From: Meiothermus sp.
GTDB lineage: Bacteria; Deinococcota; Deinococci; Deinococcales; Thermaceae
Length of the DNA: 64,000 bases
Assembly: GCF_026004075.1 (NCBI RefSeq)
Contig: NZ_BPIK01000002.1
Location: 1-64,000, forward strand
Direction of reading: 5' to 3'
Shown: in pieces, positions 17,872-28,276 of the stretch
Layout: every line of letters begins with the position of its first letter
How positions within the stretch are numbered: the stretch's first letter is position 1
Translations under genes and position numbers: made by a program
Notes under the pieces: model-generated
The model's input: only the letters and a program-made list of their open reading frames with translations
What the model was told of the DNA's origin: nothing
The model's database searches: none

Positions 17872-18062
17872 CCCTCCTTCTGTCCTGCACGAAGAAGGGC
17901 TTTGTTCCCTTCTTCCATCTTTCCCCTGGTGCCTTTGCTGTGCCTAGCGACACCGGGGCGGATTTGGCACCAAGCGCGGGGGTTTCTCGGTAATGGGCGA
18001 TTACCCCCGCAGGTTGCCGCAGCTTCATCGGGCCGTTCCCTCCGCTGCTCTGGATAGAAGAA
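17872..18062 (-). promoter_or_regulatory. SAM-I riboswitch with RBS-sequestering expression platform
   Basis: Read on the minus strand, the SAM-I core is clear: CCAGAG, GCGGAGGGAACGGCCC, GATGAAGC, GGCAACC and GGTGCCAAATCC. The P1 helix pairs 18053-18062 with 17910-17919 over 10 bp. Downstream, GAAGAAGGG (17907-17915) can pair perfectly with CCCTTCTTC (17891-17899), and the same CCCTTCTTC can instead pair with GAAGGAGGG (17872-17880), the metY Shine-Dalgarno sequence, with one G-U. When SAM closes P1, the second pairing would hide the site. No terminator U-run is present, so translational control is inferred. Confidence 0.92.
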
Positions 18063-18094
18063 CTGCTTACCCTGGGTGGGTAAGGTTCTATGCA

Positions 18095-18123
18095 ATGGTA
18101 TGGGCTGGGAGAAGCGTCGTCAA
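18095..18123 (-). promoter_or_regulatory. Promoter of the metY-metF riboswitch transcript
   Basis: On the minus strand TTGACG (18118-18123) and TACCAT (18095-18100) are separated by exactly 17 bp. Transcription would begin about 25 bases before the riboswitch P1 helix, just after the stop of nrnA. Confidence 0.6.
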
Positions 18124-18124
18124 G

Positions 18125-19102
18125 CTACAGGTAGCCCACCCGCCGGAGCTCCTCCTCCACCGTCGCCAGCACCTTTCGGTAGGCCTCCTCCAGCGTCACC
18201 CCCCGCAGGGTGGCCCCCGCCGCCGGCACATGGCCTCCACCGCCCAGCTTGACCGCCACCGCCTGGGCCGAGACCCCCCCACGGCTGCGAATGCTGATTT
18301 TCACACCTTCCTCGCGTTCGCGCAGAAAAACCGCAATCTGGCTGCCTTCGGCGTAGCGGATGATACCCACAAAGTCGTCGGAGTCTTCCTCGTTAATCCC
18401 GGGGGGCATATGGGCCGTCACCAGCAGCCCCCCAAAGTGAAACTCCACCGTGGAAAGCACCGCCCCCATCACCTTGAAGTAGCCCACCGGCCGCCACTGC
18501 AGGCGGTCGGTCAGCTCGGCCAGTTGCACCCCGTGCCCCACCAGCTCGGCGGCGGTGTGCAGCACCTCGGGGGTGGTGTTGGCAAAGCGAAAGTTGCCGG
18601 TGTCGGTGATCAGGCCGGTCAGCACCGGGGTGGCAATCTCGGGTGTCCAGGTGACCCCCAGCGCATCAATCAGGTCTTTGACGATCTGGGCGGTGGCAGC
18701 CTTGGAGGGATCCACCACCGAAAGGTAGCCAAAGCGCGGGTTGGTGCCGTGGTGGTCAATGTTGATCACGAATCCCTCCACCGGCGCGCCCGCCACCCGG
18801 CTGGGCTCCGCCGAGTCCAGCACCACCAGGGTGGCCCCCTCCGGCACCTGCTGGATGGGGTCGCTGTACTCGTCTTCCCGCACCAAAAACCGCAGGAAAC
18901 GCGGGGGGTTGGCAATCCAGGTCACATTTTTATCCAGGGCTCTGAGGGCTCGAAAGAGCCCCAGCGACGAGCCAATGGCATCGCCATCGGGGTCTACGTG
19001 CGAGACCACGATGATGGGGCCCTCGAGCTCGCGCAAGGTGTCGGCCACGGTTCGAATCTTCTCCCAGTAGCGGGGCTCGGGGGCGTTGTGTGCAGCGTCC
19101 AT
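18125..19102 (-). CDS. nrnA: DHH/DHHA1 phosphoesterase, NrnA-like
   Basis: This is a 325-residue cytoplasmic phosphodiesterase with the DHH motif set: SHVDPDGDAIGS, VVLDSAEP, NIDHHGTN and ITDTGNFR, then a DHHA1 domain ending with GGGGHVPAAG near residue 300. NrnA enzymes degrade short oligoribonucleotides (nanoRNA) and dephosphorylate pAp, the by-product of sulfate activation. The metY riboswitch unit directly follows on the same strand, which suits the pAp activity. TATAGT lies 8 nt before the ATG, indicating a probable leaderless mRNA. Confidence 0.88.
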   Translation of the reverse strand: MDAAHNAPEPRYWEKIRTVADTLRELEGPIIVVSHVDPDGDAIGSSLGLFRALRALDKNVTWIANPPRFLRFLVREDEYSDPIQQVPEGATLVVLDSAEPSRVAGAPVEGFVINIDHHGTNPRFGYLSVVDPSKAATAQIVKDLIDALGVTWTPEIATPVLTGLITDTGNFRFANTTPEVLHTAAELVGHGVQLAELTDRLQWRPVGYFKVMGAVLSTVEFHFGGLLVTAHMPPGINEEDSDDFVGIIRYAEGSQIAVFLREREEGVKISIRSRGGVSAQAVAVKLGGGGHVPAAGATLRGVTLEEAYRKVLATVEEELRRVGYL

Positions 19103-19219
19103 AGCATCTCACTATAACGGCAAATCGCCCGGCCAAGTGAGTACGCTATTCGCCAACTCCCCTCCTCACAGCGGAAAAAATCAACGCCCCAATATCTCGG
19201 GCCGGTTGCGCGTACAGGC

Positions 19220-19225
19220 TATAAT
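19220..19225 (+). promoter_or_regulatory. -10 box of aroA
   Basis: A perfect TATAAT lies 13 bases before the aroA ATG in the gap between divergent nrnA and aroA. There is no Shine-Dalgarno sequence in the short leader, and no clear -35. Confidence 0.5.
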
Positions 19226-19238
19226 CCCGGTTGGACTT

Positions 19239-20519
19239 ATGGAACGGCTCATCTCCCCCACCCCCTCCCTCAAGGGCACCCTTCGCGTTCCCGGCGACAA
19301 GTCGGTCACCCACCGCGGCCTTATGCTGGGCACGCTGGCCCAGGGCGAAAGCACCCTCTACTACCCGCTTAAGGCCGGCGACACCCTCTCCACCGCGCAG
19401 GTGATGCGCCAGCTTGGGGCCGAAATTACCGAGCAGGGCGAGCATTTTCACATCAAGGGGGTGGGCCTTCGGCTCAAAGAACCCGGCGACGTGCTCGACT
19501 GCGGCAACGCCGGCACCCTGATGCGGCTGGTGGCGGGGCTTTTGTCGGGGCAGGAAATTTTCGCGGTGCTCACTGGCGATGCCTCGCTCCGGCGGCGGCC
19601 CATGGGCCGGGTGACCCTCCCCTTGCGGCAGATGGGTGCCCGCATCGAAGGCCGCGAGAACGGCAGGCTGGCCCCCTTAGCTATCCGGGGCGGCGGGCTG
19701 CGGGGCATCCACTACGAGCTGCCGGTAGCCAGCGCCCAGGTCAAGAGTGCCCTTCTGCTGGCGGGGCTTTTTGCCGAAGAAGACACCGAGGTGCTGGAGC
19801 CGGCCCCCACCCGCGACCACACCGAGCGGGTCTTCAGGCACTACGGCCTGCCGATCGAGGTGGAAGGACGCCTGATTCGCACCCGCCGGGCCGAACCCTT
19901 CGCCGCCAAAGATCTGACCGTACCCGGCGACTTTAGCAGCGCGGCCTTTTTTATTGTGGCTGCCCTGATCACCCCCGATTCCGAGGTGACCTTGGAGGGT
20001 GTGGGCCTCAACCCCACCCGCACCGGGCTGCTCACGGTGCTCAAAGAGATGGGGGCCGACCTGAGCTGGGAAGTGACCGAGGGGCAGGACGGCGAGCCGG
20101 TGGGCTGGATCCGGGCCCGTTCCTCCCAGCTCCGGGGTGTGGCGGTAGACCCCCAACTCATCCCACTAATGGTGGACGAGGTGCCCATCCTGGCGGCGGC
20201 GGCGGCCTGGGCCGAGGGCGAGACCTATATTCCGGGCCTCGAGGAGCTGCGGGTCAAGGAGTCCGACCGGGTGGCGGCCATCGCCAAAAACCTGCAAAAC
20301 CTGGGCGTGCCGGTCGAGGTAGGCCCCGACTGGCTGCGGATTCGCGGCGGCCGCGTGGCGGGGGGCGGCCTGGTTGAACCCTTCCACGACCACCGCATCG
20401 CCATGGCCTTTGCGGTCTGCGGCCTACCCAAAGGGGTCACAGTGCAGGATGCCGAGTGGGCCAGCATCAGCTTCCCGAGCTTCTGGGAAGATTTAGAACG
20501 ACTCGCAGGTAACAAGTAA
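19239..20519 (+). CDS. aroA: 3-phosphoshikimate 1-carboxyvinyltransferase (EPSP synthase)
   Basis: This is a 426-residue EPSP synthase of the shikimate pathway, which joins PEP to shikimate 3-phosphate. Marks in order are VPGDKSVTHRGLMLG (N-terminal Lys and Ser contacts), LDCGNAGTLMRL (with CGNAGT, the PEP-site motif), RDHTERVF, FSSAAFFIVAA, and EELRVKESDR. The start MERLISPTPSLKG is set by family similarity; an in-frame ATG at 19086 would add 51 unrelated residues. It is followed by cmk after 47 bp, a common bacterial pairing. Confidence 0.95.
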   Translation: MERLISPTPSLKGTLRVPGDKSVTHRGLMLGTLAQGESTLYYPLKAGDTLSTAQVMRQLGAEITEQGEHFHIKGVGLRLKEPGDVLDCGNAGTLMRLVAGLLSGQEIFAVLTGDASLRRRPMGRVTLPLRQMGARIEGRENGRLAPLAIRGGGLRGIHYELPVASAQVKSALLLAGLFAEEDTEVLEPAPTRDHTERVFRHYGLPIEVEGRLIRTRRAEPFAAKDLTVPGDFSSAAFFIVAALITPDSEVTLEGVGLNPTRTGLLTVLKEMGADLSWEVTEGQDGEPVGWIRARSSQLRGVAVDPQLIPLMVDEVPILAAAAAWAEGETYIPGLEELRVKESDRVAAIAKNLQNLGVPVEVGPDWLRIRGGRVAGGGLVEPFHDHRIAMAFAVCGLPKGVTVQDAEWASISFPSFWEDLERLAGNK

Positions 20520-20566
20520 GGATTTTAGCCTTGAACACCGCACAAGACCAGCAACCCCACCACCGC

Positions 20567-21214
20567 ATGACTGAGATCATCACCATAGACGGCCCCTCCG
20601 CCTCGGGCAAAACCAGCGTGGCCAAACTGGTGGCCCAGCGTCTGGGCATTCCCTACATCTCCAGCGGCCTGCTGTACCGGGCGGTGGCCCTGATGTGCTT
20701 GCTCGAGAACGTTTCTGCCGAGGAGATAGAGACGCGCTTGGCAAAGCACCGCCTCGAGCTCCAGCCCACTGCCACCCAGAACCTGGTTTTTCTGGACGGC
20801 CACGAGGTGAGCGAGGCCTTGCACAGCCTCGAGGTAGACCAGGTTGTTTCGGCGGTAGCCGTGCGCCCCGCCATCCGGGAATACGTCAACCAGGTGCTGC
20901 GCCAGATTCCGCCCCCTTTCGTGGTGGACGGGCGCGACATGGGCAGCACGGTGTTTCCCCAGGCCCGCTACAAGTTCTATCTCACCGCCAACCCCGAGGT
21001 ACGGGCCCAGCGCCGCGTCCCCGAGCGGGGCGCCGCCTTCGACACGGTGCTGGCCGAAATCATCCGGCGCGACGAGGCCGACAAACGCCAGAGCGCCCCG
21101 GCCAAGGATGCCATTATCCTGGACACCAGCTACCTCGACCTCGACGGGGTGGTGCAAAGGGTGCTCGAGCACATCACCCCGCCGTCCGGGGCATCTAGCA
21201 CTACCCCGTCCTGA
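20567..21214 (+). CDS. cmk: Cytidylate kinase
   Basis: This is a 215-residue (d)CMP kinase. The Walker A motif IDGPSASGKTSVAK begins at residue 6, the CMP-binding segment SSGLLYRAVA follows, and DGRDMGSTVFPQA and the lid with RRDEADKRQSAP are conserved. The ATG at 20567 is chosen over an upstream in-frame one at 20531. The length fits the family. It shares the aroA transcript, and its stop codon lies inside a strong hairpin that ends the unit. Confidence 0.93.
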   Translation: MTEIITIDGPSASGKTSVAKLVAQRLGIPYISSGLLYRAVALMCLLENVSAEEIETRLAKHRLELQPTATQNLVFLDGHEVSEALHSLEVDQVVSAVAVRPAIREYVNQVLRQIPPPFVVDGRDMGSTVFPQARYKFYLTANPEVRAQRRVPERGAAFDTVLAEIIRRDEADKRQSAPAKDAIILDTSYLDLDGVVQRVLEHITPPSGASSTTPS

Positions 21215-21230
21215 CAAAGCCAGGACGGGG
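21204..21230. terminator. Hairpin at the end of aroA-cmk
   Basis: CCCCGTCCTG (21204-21213) pairs perfectly with CAGGACGGGG (21221-21230) over a 7-nt loop and contains the cmk stop codon. There is no long U-run. A second hairpin, CCTTTGT/ACAAAGG at 21242-21266, lies just before the convergent aceF end. Together they separate the two units. Confidence 0.6.
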
Positions 21231-21272
21231 ACTTACCAAATCCTTTGTCTGCAAACTGCACAAAGGGTACGC

Positions 21273-22574
21273 CTATCCTTCAAACCCCAGCAAGAAGGGA
21301 TCCTCCAGCAGCTCGGCCACAAAGCGGCAGAAGCGGGCCGCGTCGGCCCCGTCAATCAGGCGGTGGTCGTAGGAAAGCGAGAAGGGCATCATGTTGCGCG
21401 GTTCAAAAGTGCCTTTCTCAGCATTCCACACCGGCTCCATGCTGCTGCGCGAGACACCCATAATAGCCACCTCAGGCCAGTTAACAATGGGGGTAAAGCC
21501 CGTGCCACCAATACCGCCCAGGTTGGAGATGGTAAAGGTAGCCCCTTGCATCTCCTCCGGGGTCAGCTTGCGGTCGCGGGCTTTGGCGGCAATCTCGCCC
21601 AGCTCTTTAGCCAGGGCTATCACCCCCTTCTTGTCCACGTCGCGCACCACCGGCACCAGCAGGCCCGTGGGGGTGTCCACCGCCACTCCGATGTGGATGT
21701 AATCTTTGTAGATTATCTCGTTGGTAGCCGTATCAATCGAGGCGTTGAACTTGGGGAACTGCTTGAGGGCCGCCGCAGCTATTTTAAGCAGGATGGCGGT
21801 CATGGTGACCTTGGCCCCCCGTTGCTCGGCCCTGGGGGCCATCCGCTTGCGCAGGGCCTCCATCTCGGTGATGTCGGCCTTGTCGAACTGGGTAACCATG
21901 GGGATGGTGCTCCAGGCCTGGGCCATGCTACGCACGGTGGCCCGGCGAACCCCCGACATGGCCTCGCGGCGCACCGGGCCAAACTTGCTGAAATCGGGCA
22001 GGGCAGGCGCAGGTGTGCTGGAGGGCTGTGGCGCCGAAACCGCCGGAGCTTCCCCCGCCGCAAAACGCTTGAGATCGTTTTCCGAGATGCGGTAGGCCGG
22101 GCCGCTGCCCACCACTTCCAGCAGGTTAATGCCCATCTCCCGCGCCAGCCTGCGCACGCTGGGGGCCGCCGGAATCAGCCTGCGCTGGCCCGCCGGTGCC
22201 GGCGGAACCGGCGGGCGGGGCGCCGCCGCAGGAGCGGATGGGGTGGCTGCGGGTGCTGGTGAGGGGGCAGGCGCTGGCGCGGCTTTTTCCTCTTTGCGTT
22301 CCGGCTCCTTTTTGAGTTCCTGCTTCTCTGCGCTGGAGGCGGCATCCCCCAGCACCGCAATTACCTGTCCGCTCTTAACCTCGTCGCCGGGTTTGACCAA
22401 AACCTTGGAAACCGTGCCGCCCTCGGAAGCAGGGGCTTCCATCACGGCTTTATCGGTTTCCAGCTCCAACACCGGCTGGCCTGCCGCAATGGTATCGCCT
22501 TCTTTGATCAGCACCCCCACCACCACAGCGGAGGTTACGTTATCGCCCAGATCGGGTAGTTTCAATTCAGCCAT
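21273..22574 (-). CDS. aceF: Dihydrolipoamide acetyltransferase, E2 of pyruvate dehydrogenase
   Basis: This is a 433-residue E2 component. One lipoyl domain occupies residues 1-75, with the lipoylated lysine in ETDKAV (Lys42). A Glu/Lys and Ala/Pro-rich hinge follows, then a peripheral-subunit binding domain ([18 protein letters not shown]), a second hinge, and the catalytic acyltransferase domain ending with [15 protein letters not shown], which holds the active-site His and Asp. The ATG at 22574 gives the canonical [11 protein letters not shown] start. It lies 35 bp downstream of aceE; no E3 gene is nearby. Confidence 0.93.
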   Translation of the reverse strand: MAELKLPDLGDNVTSAVVVGVLIKEGDTIAAGQPVLELETDKAVMEAPASEGGTVSKVLVKPGDEVKSGQVIAVLGDAASSAEKQELKKEPERKEEKAAPAPAPSPAPAATPSAPAAAPRPPVPPAPAGQRRLIPAAPSVRRLAREMGINLLEVVGSGPAYRISENDLKRFAAGEAPAVSAPQPSSTPAPALPDFSKFGPVRREAMSGVRRATVRSMAQAWSTIPMVTQFDKADITEMEALRKRMAPRAEQRGAKVTMTAILLKIAAAALKQFPKFNASIDTATNEIIYKDYIHIGVAVDTPTGLLVPVVRDVDKKGVIALAKELGEIAAKARDRKLTPEEMQGATFTISNLGGIGGTGFTPIVNWPEVAIMGVSRSSMEPVWNAEKGTFEPRNMMPFSLSYDHRLIDGADAARFCRFVAELLEDPFLLGFEG

Positions 22575-22609
22575 GTTTGCTCCCGTATATCGCGCCAACA
22601 GTCCAACAT

Positions 22610-25333
22610 TTAGCGTTTGTGCGGATGCTCCCGCTTGGGGTCAATGCCGAGCTTCTTGATGGCTTCGGTAAAGGTACTGGCGCTGACCTTACCCTCACCG
22701 CGCAACGCCGAAAGAGCTGTTATCAGTACGTGCCTGGCGTCCACTTCGAAGAAGTCGCGCAAGGCTTCGCGGGTCTCGGAGCGCCCGAAGCCGTCGGTGC
22801 CCAGACTGTGGATGGGGCGGTTCAGGAAGCCTGAGACCATTGCGGGCAGAACCTTCATGTAATCGGAGGCTGCCACAATGGGGCCTTCGGTGGGGTTCAG
22901 GCACTGGGCCACATAGGGCAGCCTGGCTTTGCTACCAGGGTTAAGGCGGTTGTGGCGGGCCACCTCGATGGCATCGTAGTAGAGGGCCTTGTAGCTGGTA
23001 GCACTCCAGACATCGGCCGCGATGCCGTAGTCGCGCTCGAGCATCTCCGCCGCTTTGATCACCTCGTTCAGGATGGTGCCGCTGCCCAGGAGCTGCACCC
23101 TGGCCTTGGGCTTCTTAAGCTCACTTTTCTTGAACAAATACAGGCCCTTCAGGATGCCCTGGCGGGTTTCCTCGCGCGGCTCGGGCATGGCCGGCTGGAC
23201 ATAGTTCTCGTTCATCAGGGTGATGTAGTAGAAGATGTCCTCACCGTCCTGGTACATGCGTTTCATCCCATCCTGCAGGATCACCGCCAGCTCGTAGGCA
23301 AAGGCCGGGTCGTAGGCCGGCATGTTGGGCACCGGCAGGGCCAGCACGTGAGAGTGGCCGTCTTCGTGTTGCAGACCCTCGCCGTTCAGGGTGGTGCGGC
23401 CCGCCGTAGCCCCTAGCAAAAAGCCCTTGGTGCGCTGGTCGCCGGCAGCCCAGACCAGATCACCCACCCGCTGGAGGCCAAACATCGAGTAGTAGATGTA
23501 AAAGGGAATGGTGGGAATGCCGTGGTGGGCGTAGGCGGTTCCGGCGGCGATGAAGCTGCTCATGGCCCCGGCCTCGTTGATGCCCTCCTGCAGCAGTTGG
23601 CCGGTCTCGGACTCACGGTAGACGGTCACGGTGCCGGCGTCCACCGGGGTGTAGAGCTGGCCCTTGGGCGAGTAGATGCCCACCGTGCTGATCACCCCTT
23701 CCATGCCAAAGGTACGGGCCTCGTCGGGCACGATGGGCACGATGTATTTGCCCACCTCGGGGTGGCGCACCAGCTTGGTCAGCATCCGCACGAAGGCCAT
23801 GGTGGTGGAGATTTCGCGCCCGCCGGAGCCTGCCAGGAACTCCTCGAAGAAGGCCAGATCGGGGGTTTTGAGCCGGTATTCGCGCACCCGCCGCTCGGGA
23901 ATCAGGCCGCCCAGGGCTTTACGGCGCTCGAGCATGTACCTGACCTCCGGCGAGTCTTTGCCGGGGTGGTAGAAGGGGGTTTTCTCCAGCTCTTCGTCGG
24001 GGATGGGAATACCCAGGTGATCCCGCGCCTCCCGCAGGTCTTCCAGGGTGAGCTTCTTGACCTGGTGGGCCACGTTCTTGGCCTGGGCGGTGGGGCCCAG
24101 GCAGTAGCCCTTAACCGTGCGGGCGATGATGACGGTGGGTGAGCCGCGGTGCTCCATAGCGGCTTTATAGGCAGCGTAGATCTTGCGGTTGTCGTGGCCC
24201 CCGCGCGAAAGGGTCAGGCGGTCGAGGTCTTCGTCGCTCAGGCCCTCAATCAGTTTTTTGAGGGCGGGGGTGTTAAAGAACTTCTCGCGCAGCTCCTTGC
24301 CGCCGTAGGCCGCGTAGCGCTGGCTCTCGCCGTCCACGAGCTGCTCCATGCGCTCGAGCAGCACACCTTCGGTATCTTTGGCGAACAGCTCGTCCCAGGC
24401 GCTGCCCCAGACCACCTTGATCACGTTCCAGCCGTTGCCCCGGTAGACGCTCTCGAGCTCCTGGATCACCTTGGAGTTACCCCGCACCGGCCCGTCGAGG
24501 CGCTGCAGGTTGGCGTTGATCACGAAGATCAGGTTGTCGAGTTCCTCGCTCGCAGCCACCCGCAAAGCCCCCAGGGTTTCGACCTCGTCCTGCTCGCCAT
24601 CGCCCAGAAAAGCCCAGACCTTGGCGTTGGTTTTTGGCTTGAGGCCCCGGTCTTCCAGGTAGCGCATGAAGCGGGCCTGGTAGATGGCCTGCAGGGGCCC
24701 CAGCCCCATGCTGACGGTGGGAAACTCCCAGTAGTCGGGCATCAGCCAGGGGTGGGGGTAGCTGGAAAGGCCCCGGCCCGGCCCACCCAAAAGCTCACGG
24801 CGGAACTTGCCCAGGTCGTCCTCGGTCAGGCGGCCCTCCAGGTAGCTGCGGGCATAGATGCCCGGCGACATGTGCCCCTGGTAGAAGACCAGATCGCGGT
24901 CGGGGCTATCGTGCCCGCGGAAAAAGTGGTTGAAGCCCATCTCCATCAGCTCGGCAATGCTGGCGTAGGTGGCGATATGCCCGCCGATACCGTCGGATTT
25001 TTTGTTGGCCTGCTGCACGATGGCGATGGTGTTCCAGCGCAGGATGTTGGCGATGCGCTGCTCGAGCTCGAGGTCGCCCGGATAGGGGGGCTGGTGCTCC
25101 ACCGAGATGGTGTTCACGTAGGGGGTGTTGACCTTGTCGTGGATGACCACCCCGTTGCGGTAGGCGTAGTTCTCGAGCATCTCCATGAGCTGCGCCACCC
25201 GGTCGCGTCCGGCAGTGCGCAGGACGTACTCGAGGCTCTCGCGCCACTCCTGGTTCTCGAGGTCTTCTAGCCTGATCTGCTCTTCGGCAGATAGCCCGGC
25301 ACGGGCGGCAATCAGTTCGCGGTCTTCAACCAT
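22610..25333 (-). CDS. aceE: Pyruvate dehydrogenase E1, homodimeric type
   Basis: This is a 907-residue thiamine-diphosphate enzyme that decarboxylates pyruvate and passes the acetyl group to E2. The single-chain (AceE) type is shown by its length and the thiamine-diphosphate motif LGDGEQDE, followed 30 residues later by [14 protein letters not shown]. Further blocks such as HEDGHSHV and [11 protein letters not shown] match AceE. The start [13 protein letters not shown] at 25333 has AGAGGAGG five to six bases upstream, preferred over a frame start at 25363. It is the first gene of aceE-aceF. Confidence 0.94.
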   Translation of the reverse strand: MVEDRELIAARAGLSAEEQIRLEDLENQEWRESLEYVLRTAGRDRVAQLMEMLENYAYRNGVVIHDKVNTPYVNTISVEHQPPYPGDLELEQRIANILRWNTIAIVQQANKKSDGIGGHIATYASIAELMEMGFNHFFRGHDSPDRDLVFYQGHMSPGIYARSYLEGRLTEDDLGKFRRELLGGPGRGLSSYPHPWLMPDYWEFPTVSMGLGPLQAIYQARFMRYLEDRGLKPKTNAKVWAFLGDGEQDEVETLGALRVAASEELDNLIFVINANLQRLDGPVRGNSKVIQELESVYRGNGWNVIKVVWGSAWDELFAKDTEGVLLERMEQLVDGESQRYAAYGGKELREKFFNTPALKKLIEGLSDEDLDRLTLSRGGHDNRKIYAAYKAAMEHRGSPTVIIARTVKGYCLGPTAQAKNVAHQVKKLTLEDLREARDHLGIPIPDEELEKTPFYHPGKDSPEVRYMLERRKALGGLIPERRVREYRLKTPDLAFFEEFLAGSGGREISTTMAFVRMLTKLVRHPEVGKYIVPIVPDEARTFGMEGVISTVGIYSPKGQLYTPVDAGTVTVYRESETGQLLQEGINEAGAMSSFIAAGTAYAHHGIPTIPFYIYYSMFGLQRVGDLVWAAGDQRTKGFLLGATAGRTTLNGEGLQHEDGHSHVLALPVPNMPAYDPAFAYELAVILQDGMKRMYQDGEDIFYYITLMNENYVQPAMPEPREETRQGILKGLYLFKKSELKKPKARVQLLGSGTILNEVIKAAEMLERDYGIAADVWSATSYKALYYDAIEVARHNRLNPGSKARLPYVAQCLNPTEGPIVAASDYMKVLPAMVSGFLNRPIHSLGTDGFGRSETREALRDFFEVDARHVLITALSALRGEGKVSASTFTEAIKKLGIDPKREHPHKR

Positions 25334-25739
25334 GGGGGCCTCCTCTGGACCAATCGCCGACAAGACCCGGCTTCAGCGCCCCAGGCATTCGGCATTTGGC
25401 GGCTATTCTTTGTCATCAGCCTTACATTACAGCAGATTTTTATTTGTCCAATCGTAAGGAAGTGTTTTTTTTACAGCTTATAAAAAACTTTTATCAAATG
25501 GTAAATAAAGACCCGGGCATTCCCGTGGAGTACGCAATTCAGCAATTTTTACTGGCAGGCTATCGCTGGCGCATTTTCCTGTTCCATTTTTTATACATAA
25601 AAAATATTTTTATATATTGACAAAATTTCAAAGTACAGCTAGCTTCAAAGCACACGGGGGCCTGCATGCAGTCTAGAGCTAGAAGCATCTGCAAATCTTC
25701 CGGGCATGCAAAGGCCAGGGCCGACCGCTGGAGCACTCC
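25334..25739. other. AT-rich divergent intergenic region
   Basis: These 406 bases separate divergent aceE and glcD and are far more AT-rich than the surroundings, especially 25400-25640, with long T and A runs and several TATAAA-like stretches. A TTGACA at 25618-25623 faces glcD, with only a weak TAGCTT 17 bp later. A 74-codon frame across it (25396-25620) has no ribosome binding site and an odd composition and is not accepted. It probably holds promoters for both units; no operator could be defined. Confidence 0.5.
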
Positions 25740-27182
25740 ATGAGCCCTGCTCTACACGAGCTAGCCCAGCTCTTCCCACCCAGTCGCCTGCTGCACAAAC
25801 CCGGCGAACTGACCCCTTACGAGTCCGATGCCCTTACGGCCTTCCGGGCCCGGCCCCTGGCGGTGGTACTGCCCGAAAGCCACGAGGAGGTGGTGGCCGC
25901 GGTGCGCTGGTGTGCCAGGCACCGGATACCCTATGTGGCCCGTGGCTCCGGCACCAGCCTTTCGGGGGGCTCGCTACCGATTGATGGGGGGCTTTTGATT
26001 GGCCTCAACAGGATGAACAAACTGCTGCGGCTGGATCCACAGGAACGCATCGCGGTGGTAGAGCCGGGCTTTATCAACCTCCAGGTCTCAAACGCCGCCG
26101 CCCCCTATGGCCTTTACTACGCCCCCGACCCCTCCTCCCAGCCGGTCTCGACCATCGGGGGGAACCTGGCCTTTAACTCGGGCGGGGCCCACTGCCTCAA
26201 GTACGGCATGACCTCCAACCACGTGCTGGCGGCCAAGGTGGTGCTGCCCGACGGCGAGACCGTGGTGCTGGGCAGCGAGAGCCTGGAAAACACCGGCCCC
26301 GACTGGCTGGGCTTGTTCGTGGGCAGCGAGGGACTGCTGGGCATCGCCACCGAGATCACCCTGCGCCTTTTGCCCAAACCCGAGACCTATCACACCGTGC
26401 TGGCCGCCTACGACTCGCTGGAGAAAGCCGGCGACGCGGTGGCCGCAGTGGTGGCCTCCGGGCTTTTGCCCGGCGCGATGGAGATTATGGACTCGCTGGC
26501 GATCGAAGCCGCCGAGGCCGCGGTCAAAGCCGGTTATCCAAGGGAGGCCCGGGCCCTGTTGATCGTGGAGCTCGAGGGCGAAACCCCCCAGGTGGAGGCC
26601 GAGGCCCGCTACCTGGACGAAGTCATCCGGCGCTCGGGGGCCTACGAGGTGCGGGTGGCCCAGAGCGCCGAGGAGCGCCTGAAAATCTGGAAAGGGCGCA
26701 AGGCCGCCTTCTCGGCGGTGGGGCGGCTCTCGCCCGACTACATCGTGCAGGACGGGGTGGTTCCCCGCTCCCGGCTGGGCCAGGCCCTGGCCGAGATCGA
26801 GCGGCTCTCCGCGCGGTATGGCCTGCGGGTCGCCAACGTCTTCCACGCCGGAGATGGCAACCTGCACCCCCTGATTCTCTACAACGGGCGGGTGGCCGGG
26901 GAGTTCGAGCGGGCCGAGGAGCTGGCGGGGGAGATCCTGCGCCTGTGCGTGGCCCTGGGCGGCTCCATCACCGGCGAGCACGGGGTGGGCATGGAGAAGA
27001 AAGCCTACATGCCCGAGATGTTCTCCGAGGCCGACCTGGCCGCCATGCGGCGCATCCGTCTGGCCCTCGATCCCCTCGAGCTTTCCAACCGCGGCAAGAT
27101 GTTCCCCGGCGGCGAAGCCCCTGCGCTGCACCAGGCCGGGCCCCACCCCCTGGAGCGGGCCGGGGTTATCTCGAGGGAGTAG
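25740..27182 (+). CDS. glcD: Glycolate oxidase FAD subunit
   Basis: This is a 480-residue FAD-linked oxidase of the vanillyl-alcohol oxidase/GlcD type. The FAD-binding part includes [11 protein letters not shown], the pyrophosphate-binding block [13 protein letters not shown] and [11 protein letters not shown]; the C-terminal substrate domain ends with HAGDGNLHP and [10 protein letters not shown]. GlcD with GlcE and GlcF oxidises glycolate (or D-lactate) to the keto acid and passes electrons to the membrane. It heads the operon glcD-glcE-glcF and probably the glycerate kinase. D-lactate dehydrogenases look similar, but the three-gene layout favours glycolate. Confidence 0.9.
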   Translation: MSPALHELAQLFPPSRLLHKPGELTPYESDALTAFRARPLAVVLPESHEEVVAAVRWCARHRIPYVARGSGTSLSGGSLPIDGGLLIGLNRMNKLLRLDPQERIAVVEPGFINLQVSNAAAPYGLYYAPDPSSQPVSTIGGNLAFNSGGAHCLKYGMTSNHVLAAKVVLPDGETVVLGSESLENTGPDWLGLFVGSEGLLGIATEITLRLLPKPETYHTVLAAYDSLEKAGDAVAAVVASGLLPGAMEIMDSLAIEAAEAAVKAGYPREARALLIVELEGETPQVEAEARYLDEVIRRSGAYEVRVAQSAEERLKIWKGRKAAFSAVGRLSPDYIVQDGVVPRSRLGQALAEIERLSARYGLRVANVFHAGDGNLHPLILYNGRVAGEFERAEELAGEILRLCVALGGSITGEHGVGMEKKAYMPEMFSEADLAAMRRIRLALDPLELSNRGKMFPGGEAPALHQAGPHPLERAGVISRE

Positions 27183-27188
27183 GCTGCC

Positions 27189-28262
27189 ATGACCGTGCTC
27201 TACCCCACCAGCCCCGCCGAGGTGCAGGAGGCCATCCGGGCCCACAGCCGGGTGCGGGCCAGGGGCGGCGGCAGCAAACCGGCCCTTTCCACGCCAACAG
27301 AAGACCAGACCGTTCTGGAGATGCGCGGCCTCTCGGGGGTGAAGGAGTACGACCCCGGCGAGTACGTGCTGGTAGCCCGGGCCGGAACCCCCCTGGCCGA
27401 GGTGGAGCGGCTTCTGGCCCAGCACGGGCAGTACCTGCCCTTCGACCCGCCCCTGGTGGAACAGGGGGCCACCCTGGGGGGCACGGTGGCCGCCGGGCTT
27501 TCCGGCCCCATGCGGCAGCGCTATGGGGGGGTGCGCGACTTCATCCTGGGGGTGCAGTTCGTGGACGGCACGGGCCAACTGGTGCGAGCAGGTGGCAAGG
27601 TTGTCAAGAACGCCGCTGGCTTCGACCTGCCCAAGCTGATGGTGGGCAGCCTGGGGCGGCTGGGCCTCCTCACTGAGCTGGCCTTCAAGGTCTTCCCCTA
27701 CCCCAAAGCCACCGCCACCCTGCGGGTGGCCTTCCCCAAGCTGGAAGCGGCCCTCGAGGCCCTCTACCGGCTGGCGGGCTCGTCCATCGAGCTCTACGCC
27801 CTCGACCTCGAGCCCCCCGCCACCCTGGCCCTCCGCCTGGGGGGCCTGCCCGAAGCCCTTCCGGCCCGGCTGGAGCGGCTCACAGCCTTTATGGGCAGGG
27901 CCGGCGACCTCCTGCAAGGCGAGGCCGAAGCCCGGTACTGGCGCGACCTGAACCGGCTCGAGCTGGGCGCGGGTTATCTGGTTAAAGTAGCCCCCTCTGC
28001 CCGGCAGATCCCCGCCCTGGAACAGGCCCTGGGCAGTGTCCCCCGCCGGTACATGAGCGCAGGCAACCTGCTATACCTGGCCTGGAACGACGAGCTGGCC
28101 CAGTTGGATACCCTGTTACGATCTCAGAACTTATCTGGTCTGGTTCTGAGGGGCCACACCGCTCGCCCCCAGATTGGAATAGACTTGGAACAGGTCTTTG
28201 GTCAGCGGGTGGCCGCCGCCCTCGATCCTCAAGGCCGGTTCAGCCCTACTCCACCCCAGTAA
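27189..28262 (+). CDS. glcE: Glycolate oxidase FAD-binding subunit
   Basis: This is a 357-residue protein with an FAD-binding type 4 domain like GlcD but a shorter, divergent C-terminal half, as expected for GlcE. Visible motifs are [12 protein letters not shown], a [10 protein letters not shown] pyrophosphate-binding block, and [19 protein letters not shown]. It starts 6 bp after glcD. GlcE is needed with GlcD and GlcF for glycolate oxidation, as a second flavin or structural subunit. Confidence 0.88.
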   Translation: MTVLYPTSPAEVQEAIRAHSRVRARGGGSKPALSTPTEDQTVLEMRGLSGVKEYDPGEYVLVARAGTPLAEVERLLAQHGQYLPFDPPLVEQGATLGGTVAAGLSGPMRQRYGGVRDFILGVQFVDGTGQLVRAGGKVVKNAAGFDLPKLMVGSLGRLGLLTELAFKVFPYPKATATLRVAFPKLEAALEALYRLAGSSIELYALDLEPPATLALRLGGLPEALPARLERLTAFMGRAGDLLQGEAEARYWRDLNRLELGAGYLVKVAPSARQIPALEQALGSVPRRYMSAGNLLYLAWNDELAQLDTLLRSQNLSGLVLRGHTARPQIGIDLEQVFGQRVAAALDPQGRFSPTPPQ

Positions 28263-28276
28263 CCCCAGGAAAACCT

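Noticed and set aside
19086-19238. 51-codon N-terminal extension of aroA
   Set aside because: EPSP synthase similarity starts at 19239 with a TATAAT box only 13 bp upstream, so the extension is untranslated.
20695-21198. 167-codon frame in another phase within cmk
   Set aside because: Arg/Gly/Pro-rich shadow of cytidylate kinase, whose motifs are all in the 20567-21214 frame.
25396-25620. 74-codon frame in the AT-rich gap between aceE and glcD
   Set aside because: No ribosome binding site, Phe/Ile/Tyr/Lys-rich product unlike other proteins here, and a better explanation as regulatory AT-rich DNA.
26088-27917. 609-codon open frame on the minus strand opposite glcD and glcE
   Set aside because: It is rich in Gly, His, Gln and Pro, has no family motif and lies wholly opposite two well-supported genes; high-GC third positions keep the antisense frame open.
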